Shown: piece after piece, positions 15,818 through 24,312 of the stretch
Layout of the letters: the number at the start of each line of letters is the position of its first letter
Numbering within the stretch: position 1 is the stretch's first letter
Origin: Coriobacteriaceae bacterium
Lineage (GTDB): Bacteria; Actinomycetota; Coriobacteriia; Coriobacteriales; Coriobacteriaceae
Direction: 5' to 3'
Length of the DNA: 45,249 nucleotides
NCBI GenBank assembly: GCA_902364645.1
Contig: CABJEP010000002.1
Coordinates: 70,008 to 115,256, forward strand
Position numbers and translations under genes: made by a program
Notes under the pieces: generated by a model
Seen by the model: the letters and a program-made list of their open reading frames with translations, nothing else
The model's database searches: none
Told to the model about the DNA's origin: nothing

Positions 15818-18412
15818 TTGAAGCTCATCATCGCCGAGAAAAACGACGCCGCGCGTCAGATTGCCGAGCGTCTGTCCACGGGCAAGCCCAAAAAGGACAA
15901 GGTGTACAACACCGCCATCTACCGTTTTGAGTGGAAGGGCGAGGAGTGCGTGACGATCGGCCTTGCCGGTCACATCCTTGCGCCCGATTTTTGCGACAGC
16001 GTGCTGTTCGATAAAAAGCTGGGCTGGTATTCGGTCACCGAGGACGGCGAGATGCTGCCGGCCGATATGCCCGATGGCTTGGCCCGCCCGCCGTACGACA
16101 CCAAGCGCAAGCCGTTTCTTGCCGACGGCATCTCCATCAAGGGCTGGAAGCTCGAGAGTCTGCCCTATCTCACCTGGGCACCCGTCATTAAGCTGCCGGC
16201 CGAGAAGGAACTCATCCGCTCGCTCAAGAACCTCGCCAAAAAGTCCGACAGTGTCATCATCGCCACGGACTTCGATCGCGAGGGCGAGCTGATCGGTTCG
16301 GACGCCCTCAACAAGGTGCGCGAGGTGGCGCCCGACTTGCCGGTCGCCCGCGCCCAGTATTCTTCGTTTACCAAGGCCGAGATCACGCAGGCCTTCGATA
16401 ACCTTGTCTCGCTCGACCAGAACCTGGCCGACGCCGGCGAGAGCCGTCAGCACATCGACCTCATTTGGGGTGCAGTGCTCACGCGCTACCTGACGCTCGC
16501 CAAGTTTGGCGGCTTTGGCAACGTGCGTTCCGCCGGCCGCGTGCAGACGCCGACGCTTGCCCTGGTGGTCGAGCGCGAGCGCGAGCGCATGGCGTTTGTG
16601 CCCGAGGACTATTGGCAGATTCGCGGCATGGGCGCCGCGCAAGGCGCTGCCGAGGACGATCGCTTTAAGATCGCGCACAAGACGGCGCGCTTTACCGACA
16701 AGGATGCTGCTGAGACGGCGTACGGTCACGTTGACGGCGCTACGACGGCAACCGTCGCCGCGGTGACCAAGCGCTCGCGTAAGCAGCAGCCGCCCACGCC
16801 GTTTGCGACGACCTCGCTGCAGGCTGCCGCCGCGGCCGAGGGCATCTCACCTGCGCGTACCATGCGCATCGCCGAGTCCCTCTACATGGCCGGTCTCATC
16901 AGCTACCCGCGTGTCGACAACACCGTGTATCCCGCGACGCTCGATCTGGGCGCCGTGGTGAGCGACCTGGCAAAGATCAACCCGGCGCTGGCGCCCGTGT
17001 GCAAAAAGGTGCTCGCCGGCCCCATGAAGCCCACGCGCGGCAAGGTCGAGACCACCGACCACCCGCCTATCTACCCCACGGGCGAGGGCGATCCGTCCAC
17101 GCTCGACGGCGGCCAGCGCAAACTCTATGACCTCATCGCCCGTCGCTTCCTGGCAACGCTCATGGGGCCCGCGACCATCGAGAACACCAAGCTCGAGCTC
17201 GATGTGAACGGTGAGCCGTTCGTGGCTTCGGGCGACGTGCTCGTGACCCCGGGCTTCCGCGAGGCATATCCGTACGGTCTCAAGCGCGACGAGCAGATGC
17301 CGCCGCTTGAGCAGGGCGACACGGTCGACGTGTTCGACATTAAGCTCGAGGCCAAGCAGACCGAGCCGCCCGCGCGCTACAGCCAGGGCAAGCTCGTGCA
17401 GGAGATGGAAAAGCGCGGCCTGGGCACCAAGTCCACGCGCGCGAGTATCATCGAGCGCCTGTATGCCGTGCGCTATCTCAAAAATGATCCCGTTGAGCCG
17501 AGCCAGCTGGGCATCGCCATCATCGACGCGCTGTCGCAGTTTGCCCCGCGCATCACGAGCCCCGATATGACCAGCGAGCTCGACGGCGACATGACCCGCG
17601 TGGAGCGCGGCGAGGACACCGAAGAGCATGTCGTGACGCACTCGCGCGCGCTGCTGGCCGGCGTGCTCGACGAGCTGCTCAAGCATACGCAGGAGCTGGG
17701 CGACGCCATCAGCGACGCCGTCACGGCCGATGCGCGCGTGGGCGCCTGCCCCAAGTGCGGCAAGGACCTGGTTATGAAGACGAGCGCCAAGACCCGCGGC
17801 AGCTTTATCGGCTGCATGGGTTGGCCCGACTGCGACGTGACCTATCCGGTGCCGAGCGGCGTCAAGGTGAGCCCGCTCGAGGGCGAGGCCGCCGTGTGCC
17901 CCGAGTGCGGCGCGCCGCGCATCAAGTGCCAGCCATTCCGCCAGAAGGCCTTCGAGATCTGCGTGAACCCCACGTGCCCCACCAACTACGAGCCCGATCT
18001 TAAGGTGGGCGAGTGCAAGGTGTGTGCCGAGGCCGGACGTCACGGCGACCTGATCGCGCACAAGAGCGAGAAGAGCGGCAAGCGCTTTATCCGCTGCACC
18101 AACTACGATGACTGCGGCGTGAGCTATCCGCTGCCGGCGCGCGGCAAGCTCGAGGCGACGGGCGAGACCTGCCCCGAGTGCGGCGCCCCCATCGTGGTGG
18201 TCAACACGGCGCGCGGTCCGTGGCGTATCTGCGTCAACATGGACTGCCCGACCAAGGAGAAGAAGCCCGCCCGCGGTCGCAAGACCACAACCAAGGCGAG
18301 CACGGCAAAGAAGACGACGGCGGCCAAGAAGACCACGGCTAAGAAAGCCACTGCCGCCAAGAAGACGACCGCGAAGAAGTCGACTGCCAAGAAAGCAGCC
18401 TCCGACAAGTAA
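15818..18412 (+). CDS. topA: DNA topoisomerase I, archaeal-type type IA enzyme with zinc ribbons
   Basis: Relaxes negative supercoils by single-strand passage. It starts with TTG at 15818 behind ATAGGAG; 864 residues. The TOPRIM domain opens LIIAEKNDAARQIAERLS and carries ATDFDREGELIGSD (about 148-161). The active-site Tyr363 lies in ISYPRVDNTVYP, which resembles the archaeal topA pattern (YPRTDNTVYP) rather than the bacterial TYMRTDS pattern; the N-terminus also fits the archaeal form. Several CxxC zinc ribbons follow from about residue 645 (CPKCGK, CPECGAPRIKC, CKVCAEAG, CPECGAPIV). The last 50 residues are a Lys/Ala/Thr-rich histone-H1-like tail. No second topoisomerase I is in the window. 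Confidence 0.9.
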   Translation: MKLIIAEKNDAARQIAERLSTGKPKKDKVYNTAIYRFEWKGEECVTIGLAGHILAPDFCDSVLFDKKLGWYSVTEDGEMLPADMPDGLARPPYDTKRKPFLADGISIKGWKLESLPYLTWAPVIKLPAEKELIRSLKNLAKKSDSVIIATDFDREGELIGSDALNKVREVAPDLPVARAQYSSFTKAEITQAFDNLVSLDQNLADAGESRQHIDLIWGAVLTRYLTLAKFGGFGNVRSAGRVQTPTLALVVERERERMAFVPEDYWQIRGMGAAQGAAEDDRFKIAHKTARFTDKDAAETAYGHVDGATTATVAAVTKRSRKQQPPTPFATTSLQAAAAAEGISPARTMRIAESLYMAGLISYPRVDNTVYPATLDLGAVVSDLAKINPALAPVCKKVLAGPMKPTRGKVETTDHPPIYPTGEGDPSTLDGGQRKLYDLIARRFLATLMGPATIENTKLELDVNGEPFVASGDVLVTPGFREAYPYGLKRDEQMPPLEQGDTVDVFDIKLEAKQTEPPARYSQGKLVQEMEKRGLGTKSTRASIIERLYAVRYLKNDPVEPSQLGIAIIDALSQFAPRITSPDMTSELDGDMTRVERGEDTEEHVVTHSRALLAGVLDELLKHTQELGDAISDAVTADARVGACPKCGKDLVMKTSAKTRGSFIGCMGWPDCDVTYPVPSGVKVSPLEGEAAVCPECGAPRIKCQPFRQKAFEICVNPTCPTNYEPDLKVGECKVCAEAGRHGDLIAHKSEKSGKRFIRCTNYDDCGVSYPLPARGKLEATGETCPECGAPIVVVNTARGPWRICVNMDCPTKEKKPARGRKTTTKASTAKKTTAAKKTTAKKATAAKKTTAKKSTAKKAASDK

Positions 18413-18434
18413 CGGCGCGGTCGAAACATTGCCT

Positions 18435-18476
18435 AAAAAACGAGCGAGGACCCCACGATCCTCGCTCGTTTTTTTT
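18435..18476 (+). terminator. Intrinsic terminator after topA
   Basis: AAAAAACGAGCGAGGA (18435-18450) pairs with TCCTCGCTCGTTTTTT around CCCCACGA, with a run of eight T. Confidence 0.92.
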
Positions 18477-18478
18477 GA

Positions 18479-18536
18479 CCGGCAGTTAGGGACGTTCCTT
18501 TTCTGCCGGCAGTTTAGGAACGTCTCTAACTGCCGG
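18479..18536. repeat. GGGAC-core palindromic repeat, copy 3 (double, inverted)
   Basis: Arms 18479-18498 and 18517-18536 are inverted with 19 of 20 matches (CCGGCAGTTAGGGACGTTCC against its complement). It can be read as two head-to-head elements, each with arms CCGGCAG/CTGCCGG around a core TTAGGGACGTTCCTTTT. It lies between the converging topA and zinc-ribbon genes. Confidence 0.75.
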
Positions 18537-18554
18537 CTCGGGAACGACAAAGCG

Positions 18555-19538
18555 CTAGTTCACCTCGACGGGTTTGGCGCCGGGATAGCGCTCCTCAAAG
18601 TCTAGGCGGTACTTATTGTCATTGGTACCCGCCACGTTGTCGCGCGACAGCGGCGCCACGATCTCATTCTTGTGGTCCGCAGGCTTGGCGTATTTCAGGC
18701 TGATCTCCCAGGCATCACAGATTGCGTCAATGCGGTGATCCAGGTCGTCGTACAGGGCGATGATGTCCTTCCAGGAGCTGTAGTTCTTGGAGCTCGTCGG
18801 GACGTCCAGGTCCTCGACGATGTCGTAATACTGCTCGATGGTGTCCTCCGTGCGCTCGGCGACGTCGGCGAGATTTTGACGGGTGGTTCGATCCTCTTCC
18901 AGATAGTTGCCGTTGAAGTTCTGCGCGCAGCCACGGACCTGGCTGTCGAGATCTTCGAGCAGGTCGTAGTATTCGCTCAGGCGACGGTAGAGGTTCTGCT
19001 CGGAGAGCGTTGCTTCGCCGCCATCCTCGTCGTCATCGTCATCATCGTCGTACAGGCTGTTGGGATCGCCGAGAGGCTTTAGGTCATCGTCGTCGACGTC
19101 ATGGTGCAGCTTAGCTACCGCGGCAGTCGTCTGCGTGGCGGCGTTGTCGAAAGGCTTGATCACAAAGAAAACGACCAGGGCGATGATGATCGCCACCAGC
19201 ACAACAATAACGGCGATAAGCGGCCCGGTGCCGCTCTTTTTGGGAGCGGGGGTCTGTGGCGAAGCGGGCGCGTATGCGGGAGCCGGCTGCTGTTGGGGCG
19301 AGCCGCTCGCGACGGGTATGCGCTGCGTGGTCTCGACGGCCTCGGTCCTTGCGGCAGGGTCGGGGCTATAGGCGAGGGAGTCATCCGCCTTGGCTTGCGG
19401 CGTATCAAGGGAGCCGGTCTGCTCAAAAGCGGGCTGGCTATCGCTTGCGGCTGTTTGCTCAACGGGTGCACCGCATGAGGTGCAGAACTTGGCATCATCT
19501 GCAAGAAGCTTGCCGCACGAGGCGCAATACCGAGACAT
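18555..19538 (-). CDS. Zinc-ribbon, single-span membrane protein of unknown function
   Basis: 327 residues. The N-terminal zinc ribbon has Cys5, Cys8, Cys19 and Cys22 (RYCASCGKL then KFCTSCGAP). A Pro/Ala/Gln-rich linker follows to about residue 105, then one membrane helix (LIAVIVVLVAIIIALVVFFV). The outside part is acidic (a DDDDDDDE run) and helical, with long charged helices (LYRRLSEYYDLLEDLDSQV). The topology, cytoplasmic zinc ribbon and extracellular coiled-coil-like domain, is common in Gram-positive proteins of unknown role. I choose the ATG at 19538 (AAAGGAG upstream), which puts the ribbon at the very N-terminus. Confidence 0.8.
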   Translation of the reverse strand: MSRYCASCGKLLADDAKFCTSCGAPVEQTAASDSQPAFEQTGSLDTPQAKADDSLAYSPDPAARTEAVETTQRIPVASGSPQQQPAPAYAPASPQTPAPKKSGTGPLIAVIVVLVAIIIALVVFFVIKPFDNAATQTTAAVAKLHHDVDDDDLKPLGDPNSLYDDDDDDDEDGGEATLSEQNLYRRLSEYYDLLEDLDSQVRGCAQNFNGNYLEEDRTTRQNLADVAERTEDTIEQYYDIVEDLDVPTSSKNYSSWKDIIALYDDLDHRIDAICDAWEISLKYAKPADHKNEIVAPLSRDNVAGTNDNKYRLDFEERYPGAKPVEVN

Positions 19539-19607
19539 TGCCACTCCTTTCGCCACATTTCAATGCAATACGACGATTATACCCAGCATCCAAAATTCCC
19601 CATCATA

Positions 19608-19708
19608 AGTTGCGGTGAAATAGGGACTGTTTGGCGGTCTCAGAGCTTCAATCAGTCCCTATTTCACCGCAACTTTGGAAAGGCGCCTTTAGCCATTGGG
19701 GACGCGCC
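19608..19708. repeat. GGGAC-core palindromic repeat, copy 4
   Basis: Bases 19608-19629 and 19653-19674 are perfect 22-bp inverted arms (containing TGCGGTGAAATAGGGACTG). A smaller one follows: GGCGC (19682-19686) and GCGCC (19704-19708) around TAGCCATTGGGGAC. It fills most of the gap between the divergent zinc-ribbon and tmk genes; a TATCAT hexamer near 19720 could be the tmk -10. Confidence 0.75.
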
Positions 19709-19777
19709 GAGCACTGGGGTATCATGGCTTGGTTGATATATCTGCATTTACGCGCCTTGTAGGAAGGGGCTGCGCCC

Positions 19778-20461
19778 ATGGCTTTTGAGCCTGCTCAACA
19801 TAGCTTTATCACGCTCGAGGGCGTCGACGGTGCCGGCAAGTCCACGCAGGCGCGCCTGCTTGCCCGCGCGCTCGAACTCGCTGGCTATCAGGTCGTAACT
19901 CTGCGCGAGCCGGGTGGCACTGCCATCAGCGAAAAGATTCGCGCCCTGCTGCTCGACCCCGCCAACACGGCGATGGGCGATACCTGCGAGCTGTTGCTCT
20001 ACGAGGCTGCGCGTGCCCAGTTGGTGCACGAGGTCATAGCCCCCGCCCTTGCGGCCGGCAAGGTGGTCCTGTGCGATCGCTTCTACGATTCCACGACCTG
20101 CTACCAGGCATTTGCCGACGGCCTCGATCGCCAGATGGTGCGCGACGCCAACAACCTGGCCGTCGCGGGAACGCACCCGGCGCTCACACTCGTCTACCAC
20201 ATCACGCCCGAGCAGGCGGCGCTACGCATGGCAGCCCGTGGCGCGGCAGATCGCATGGAGGCTAAGGGCATGGCATTCCAGGAGCGTGTCTACGAGGGGT
20301 TTTGCGCAATTGCTGCCGAGGAGCCAGACCGCGTAAAGCTCATCGACGCCACTACGACCGTCGAGGAAGTCTTCGAGAAGACGGTCGAGCAGGTTCGCGC
20401 GTACGGTCTCGACATTCCGCAGGAAGCCGTCGCCGCCGCGCTTGCCAAGGAGGCCGAGTAA
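19778..20461 (+). CDS. tmk: Thymidylate kinase (dTMP kinase)
   Basis: Phosphorylates dTMP to dTDP for DNA synthesis. It has 227 residues. The P-loop GVDGAGKST is at 15-23, LREPGGTAISEKIR carries the dTMP-binding Arg, and LCDRFYDSTTCYQ is the family DR(Y/F) motif. The lid region (RGAADRMEAKG) has Arg residues as in the E. coli-type lid. It heads a replication/signalling cluster: the holB start is 1 nt after its stop and ricT overlaps holB, an order found in many Gram-positive genomes. Confidence 0.95.
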   Translation: MAFEPAQHSFITLEGVDGAGKSTQARLLARALELAGYQVVTLREPGGTAISEKIRALLLDPANTAMGDTCELLLYEAARAQLVHEVIAPALAAGKVVLCDRFYDSTTCYQAFADGLDRQMVRDANNLAVAGTHPALTLVYHITPEQAALRMAARGAADRMEAKGMAFQERVYEGFCAIAAEEPDRVKLIDATTTVEEVFEKTVEQVRAYGLDIPQEAVAAALAKEAE

Positions 20462-20462
20462 C

Positions 20463-21590
20463 ATGGCCCCCGCTCAGGCAAGCCTGCTGGCCAAGCTCGA
20501 CACCCAAGAGCGCGTGCGTGACTTTTTGACCAATGCCGTCGCTAGCGGTCGCGCATCGCACGCCTACCTGTTTTTGGGCGCTCCCGGCGCGGGCAAGCTC
20601 GACGCCGCGTGGGCGCTCGCCCAAGCCTTCCTGTGCGAGCAGAATGGCTGCGGCTCATGCGATAGCTGCGTGCGCGTCGCCCGCCATACGCACCCCGACG
20701 TGCACTATTACACGCCCGAGAGCGCCACGGGTTACCTCATTGCCCAGACCCGCGAGCTGCTCGATGACGTGCCACTGGCGCCCATCCGTGCCAAGGCCAA
20801 GGTCTACATCATCGACCGTGCCGAGCAACTGCGTGCCAACACCGCCAACGCACTGCTCAAAACGCTCGAGGAGCCGCCCGAGGGCGTTATGTTTATCTTG
20901 CTGGGCACCTCGGCCGACGTGATGCTGCCCACTATCGTGAGTCGTTGCCAGTGTGTGCCGTTTCGGCTGGTATCGCCCGCCGTCGCCGCGCAGGCCGTGA
21001 GCCGCGCCACCGGTCAGGACCCTGCGCGTTGCCGCATGGCGGTCGCCGTGGCGGGAAGCCCCACACGCGGCATCGAGTTTCTTAAGAGCGCCGAGCGCCA
21101 GGACGCCCGCCGTCAGATGGTCCGTGCCATCGACTCACTCATTGCCGCCGACGAGGCCGACGTGCTCAGTCGCGCCAAGTCGCTCATCGTCGCCGTCAAG
21201 GCGCCGCTTGCCGAGGTCAAGTCCACGCAGGAAAAGGTACTCGAGCAAAACGCCGACTACCTGTCGCGTGGAGCATTGAAGCAGCTTGAGGACCGCAACA
21301 AGCGCGAACTCAACGCGCGCGAGCGTTCGGGTATCATGGAAGCGCTGGCGAGCGCGCGGACGCTCATGCGCGACGTGCTGCTGACACTTCAGGACGAGGC
21401 AGCCGACGTGGTGAACGAGGACGTGCGCGACACGATCGGTCGGCTTGCCGCCGCGACCAATGTTGCGGGTGCCACCCAGGCGCTCGAGGCGGTCGCGACC
21501 GCCGAGCGCAACATCGCCAGAAACGTTACTCCCCAGCTGGCCATCGAGGTCATGCTGTTCGATATCAGGAAGGCACTGAAATGCCGTTAG
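20463..21590 (+). CDS. holB: DNA polymerase III delta-prime subunit
   Basis: Clamp-loader subunit of 375 residues. The AAA+ N-terminal domain has the P-loop relic LGAPGAGKLDA, in which the Thr/Ser after Lys is Leu, consistent with delta-prime being a non-hydrolysing subunit. The zinc module CEQNGCGSCDSC is present, followed by the KAKVYIIDRAEQL segment (Walker B-like, DRAE), NALLKTLEEPP and the SRCQ sensor motif. The start at 20463 is chosen because it begins directly after the tmk stop (coupled translation). It overlaps ricT by 10 bases. Confidence 0.93.
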   Translation: MAPAQASLLAKLDTQERVRDFLTNAVASGRASHAYLFLGAPGAGKLDAAWALAQAFLCEQNGCGSCDSCVRVARHTHPDVHYYTPESATGYLIAQTRELLDDVPLAPIRAKAKVYIIDRAEQLRANTANALLKTLEEPPEGVMFILLGTSADVMLPTIVSRCQCVPFRLVSPAVAAQAVSRATGQDPARCRMAVAVAGSPTRGIEFLKSAERQDARRQMVRAIDSLIAADEADVLSRAKSLIVAVKAPLAEVKSTQEKVLEQNADYLSRGALKQLEDRNKRELNARERSGIMEALASARTLMRDVLLTLQDEAADVVNEDVRDTIGRLAAATNVAGATQALEAVATAERNIARNVTPQLAIEVMLFDIRKALKCR

Positions 21591-23281
21591 TCGTACCCGT
21601 TAAGTTTACCTACGCCTCGCGCGACCTGTGGTTTGACCCGCAGGACCTGGATATCCTCGAGGCAGATTACGCTATTTGCTCCACCGAGCGCGGAACCGAG
21701 ATCGGCCTGGTCACGGCTGATCCCTTCGAGGTACCGCAAGACGAGATCGGTCAGCCGCTCAAGCCCGTGCTGCGTGTGGCGAGCGACATCGACCTGCAGC
21801 TTGCCGACGACCTGGCCATCCAGGGTGACGAGGCCATGGTCGATTTCCGCCGTCTGGTCAAAGAGCTCGACCTCGAGATGAAGCCGGTCGGCGTCGAGTA
21901 CCTGTTTGGCGGCGAGAAGGCCGTGTTCTACTTTGCCGCCGAGGAGCGCGTCGATTTTCGCCAGCTCGTCAAGGATCTGTCCTCGACGCTGCACATTCGC
22001 GTTGACATGCGCCAGATCGGCGTGCGCGACGAGACTCGCCTGGTGGGCGGCTATGCCCAGTGCGGCCAGGAGCTCTGTTGCACGCGCTTTGGCGGACAGT
22101 TTGAGCCCGTCTCGATCCGCATGGCAAAAGAGCAGGACCTGCCGCTCAATTCCTCCAAGATCAGCGGCGTTTGCGGCCGCCTGATGTGCTGCCTGCGCTA
22201 TGAGTTCGAAGCGTACAAGGACTTTAAGAGCCGTGCGCCCAAAAAGAAGACGCTCATCGATACGCCGCTCGGCAAGGCGCGTATTCAGGAATATGACACG
22301 CCGCGTGAGCAGCTGGTGCTGCGCCTGGAGAACGGCAAGGTCTTTAAGGTCAACCTGGCCGATATGACCTGCTCGGAGGGCTGCAAAAAGAAGGCCGCCG
22401 AGCAGGGCTGCAACTGCCGCCCCGACTGCGTGACGCGCGACGTGCTCGAGCGCATCGAGTCGCCCGAGATGCGCCTGGCACTCATGGAGCTCGACCGCGA
22501 GAACGGCGTCGACGTGGGCGATGGCCTGTCGAGCGCCGACCGTCTGGCCGGTACGTCGATGCCCAAGCGCCGTCGTCGCGATGCCGATTCCGATGCTCGC
22601 GCCGGTCAGGGGCAGGGCGAGGGCCGTGGCCGCGGAAAGGGCCGTGGCAATGCCGCAACGCCTGAGGCCGAGGAGGCCGCCGGTGGCCGTCGTCGTCGCA
22701 AGCGCGCGGGCTCGGGCGATGCTGCCGAGGCTGCAGCCGCGGGCAAGAACGCCTCTCGCGAGCGCGAGGTTCAGCAACCCCAGCAGCAGAATCGCGGCGG
22801 TGGCATGAACCCCACACGTCGCCGCCGCCGTCATCTGTCGAGCGAGGAGCGCGAGGACGCCTTCCGCGCCGCAGCTGCTCGCGAGGCTGGTGCCGCTTCC
22901 AAGGGCGCCTCGGCCTCCGATGCGTCTGCCGACAAGGGCGGCAAGTCACGTGGCGAGGATGAGCGCGCGCCGCGTCCGCGCCGTCGCCATTCCTTGGGCG
23001 CGCAGCAGAAGCCTTCAGTGCCCTCCGTGGCCGATCAGGTCTCGGATGGCGAGGTCAAGGTCACGCGCCGTCGTCCCGGAGATGGCGGGGGAGCGGCTGC
23101 TAAGGCTTCGCGTGGCGCCGCTCGCGACGAGCGCGAGCCGCGCGAGGATCGCGGTGGCGAGGGCTCGGCCGACCAGGGCCAAAAGCGCCGTCGCCGTCGC
23201 CGTTCCCGCAAGCCGCGCCAGGATGGTGGCGAGGGCTCGACCCCGTCTTCGTCTGCACCACAACCGCCCGCCGGCGAATAA
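21581..23281 (+). CDS. ricT: RicT/YaaT-like PSP1-domain protein with a long basic tail
   Basis: PSP1-domain protein; in Bacillus subtilis YaaT/RicT joins RicA and RicF in an Fe-S-bearing complex that stimulates RNase Y processing and affects competence, biofilm and sporulation. The core (about 1-300) shows FRRLVKELDLEMKPVGVEYL, RQIGVRDETRLVGGYAQCG and the Cys cluster ELCCTRFGG, SKISGVCGRLMCCLRYE. After residue 300 the protein has about 265 residues of Arg/Gly/Ala/Glu-rich low-complexity sequence (RRRRR-type clusters, GQGQGEGRGRGKGRG) absent from Bacillus YaaT (about 275 residues). The tail looks RNA-binding. The tmk-holB-ricT order supports the identification. Confidence 0.88.
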   Translation: MPLVVPVKFTYASRDLWFDPQDLDILEADYAICSTERGTEIGLVTADPFEVPQDEIGQPLKPVLRVASDIDLQLADDLAIQGDEAMVDFRRLVKELDLEMKPVGVEYLFGGEKAVFYFAAEERVDFRQLVKDLSSTLHIRVDMRQIGVRDETRLVGGYAQCGQELCCTRFGGQFEPVSIRMAKEQDLPLNSSKISGVCGRLMCCLRYEFEAYKDFKSRAPKKKTLIDTPLGKARIQEYDTPREQLVLRLENGKVFKVNLADMTCSEGCKKKAAEQGCNCRPDCVTRDVLERIESPEMRLALMELDRENGVDVGDGLSSADRLAGTSMPKRRRRDADSDARAGQGQGEGRGRGKGRGNAATPEAEEAAGGRRRRKRAGSGDAAEAAAAGKNASREREVQQPQQQNRGGGMNPTRRRRRHLSSEEREDAFRAAAAREAGAASKGASASDASADKGGKSRGEDERAPRPRRRHSLGAQQKPSVPSVADQVSDGEVKVTRRRPGDGGGAAAKASRGAARDEREPREDRGGEGSADQGQKRRRRRRSRKPRQDGGEGSTPSSSAPQPPAGE

Positions 23282-23345
23282 CGCCCGCGAGCGGATTTTG
23301 CTCGCCTTGCCCCGAGCGCATCGGGGTATCATAGCGCTGAATCAA

Positions 23346-23379
23346 CAACCCTCCCTGCGACCGAACGTAGGGAGGGTTG
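23346..23379 (+). promoter_or_regulatory. Leader hairpin enclosing the comF ribosome-binding site
   Basis: CAACCCTCCCT (23346-23356) and AGGGAGGGTTG (23369-23379) are perfect 11-bp complements around a 12-nt loop. The 3' arm contains the only Shine-Dalgarno (GGAGGG, 23371-23376) for the comF TTG at 23384. A TATCAT hexamer at about 23326-23331 would place the transcript start just before the hairpin. If folded it should hide the ribosome site. The alternative is that it is simply the ricT terminator, but no T-run follows. Confidence 0.6.
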
Positions 23380-23383
23380 TGTC

Positions 23384-24190
23384 TTGAAGAGCCATCTGAA
23401 CAAATTGAGCCGTCTGCAGGGTGCCGGCGCCCTGCCGTTTGCGGACGAATTGCTGCCGTTTGCCGAGCGGGCGGCACGCGAGGCACTCGAGGCATTGTCG
23501 CCAACACGATGTGCCGGCTGCGAGCGCGCCGGTGCGCTTATTTGCCAAGACTGCCTGGCCGCGCTCACGCTCATCGACCCACGTCATAGCTGCACCCGAT
23601 GCGGCGCCCCGTTTGGGGATTTGCTGTGCACTGAGTGTTCGGTCGAGGGCACGTCCTCGGCAATGGCGGAGGCGCTCGACCGCTGCCTGGCGTGCTCCGT
23701 CTATGCGCATCCGCTGCCGCGCATCATTAAAGCGTACAAGGACGCGGGCGAGCGACGCCTGGCGCCGTATCTGGCGGAGCTGCTCTACGACACCGCCCTG
23801 CATGCCCAGGTCGTAGCGCCCGATCGCTTAGGAGGTGTGCTGTCCGGTGCGGATGCGGTGGTGTTTGTGCCTGCGACGGCGGCAGCGTTTCGGCGGCGCG
23901 GTTTTGATCATATGGAGGCCATTGCGCGCCCATTTTGCGAGCTGTCGGGTGTTCCTCTGCTCGATGCCCTCGTCAAGTACGGGCATGGCGACCAGCGCGA
24001 ACTCGGTCGTGAGGAGCGTCGCGAGCGTGCCCAAGGCATGTACGAGACGGTTGAGGACGTGCACGGCCGCCGCCTACTGCTTATCGATGACGTTATCACC
24101 ACGGGCGCGACCATGGCAGCAGCCTCGGCGGAGCTCAAGCGTGCCGGCGCTGCGGCAGTCGATGGCCTTGCTATCGCACGTGTTTGGTAG
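23384..24190 (+). CDS. comF: ComF-family phosphoribosyltransferase-like competence protein
   Basis: 268-residue ComFC-type protein: an N-terminal double zinc finger (CAGCERAG, ICQDC, CTRCGAPFG, LCTEC, eight Cys) and a C-terminal PRTase domain with the PRPP-binding loop LLLIDDVITTGATM. It also has VFVPATAAAFRRRGFDH and a QRELGREERRERAQG segment typical of ComF. In transformable bacteria it helps take up single-stranded DNA in the cytoplasm. It begins with TTG at 23384. No comEA, comEC or pilus gene is in the window. Its position just upstream of a structured untranslated region and hpf resembles the comF-raiA neighbourhood of other Gram-positives. Confidence 0.9.
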   Translation: MKSHLNKLSRLQGAGALPFADELLPFAERAAREALEALSPTRCAGCERAGALICQDCLAALTLIDPRHSCTRCGAPFGDLLCTECSVEGTSSAMAEALDRCLACSVYAHPLPRIIKAYKDAGERRLAPYLAELLYDTALHAQVVAPDRLGGVLSGADAVVFVPATAAAFRRRGFDHMEAIARPFCELSGVPLLDALVKYGHGDQRELGREERRERAQGMYETVEDVHGRRLLLIDDVITTGATMAAASAELKRAGAAAVDGLAIARVW

Positions 24191-24277
24191 GGGTGGTTTT
24201 GTGGCAGTGAAGATGGCGCGTGCGGCCCGTCCTGACCTGCGAAATCTGTACTCGCGATGCGAATGACGCCCCTAACC

Positions 24278-24306
24278 TTAAACTTTAGCTTGAACTTAGC
24301 TATAAT
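24278..24306 (+). promoter_or_regulatory. Strong sigma-70-type promoter
   Basis: TTAAAC (24278-24283), a 17-bp spacer and a perfect TATAAT (24301-24306). Transcription would start around 24313, some 325 nt before the next coding start. It is one of the best promoters in the window, stronger than expected for a lone binding-protein gene. Confidence 0.8.
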
Positions 24307-24312
24307 GCGCTA

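Noticed and set aside
16847..18550. Long minus-strand open frame opposite topA
   Set aside because: The topA frame has all family motifs, and the antisense frame continues through a terminator and a repeat; no family resemblance.
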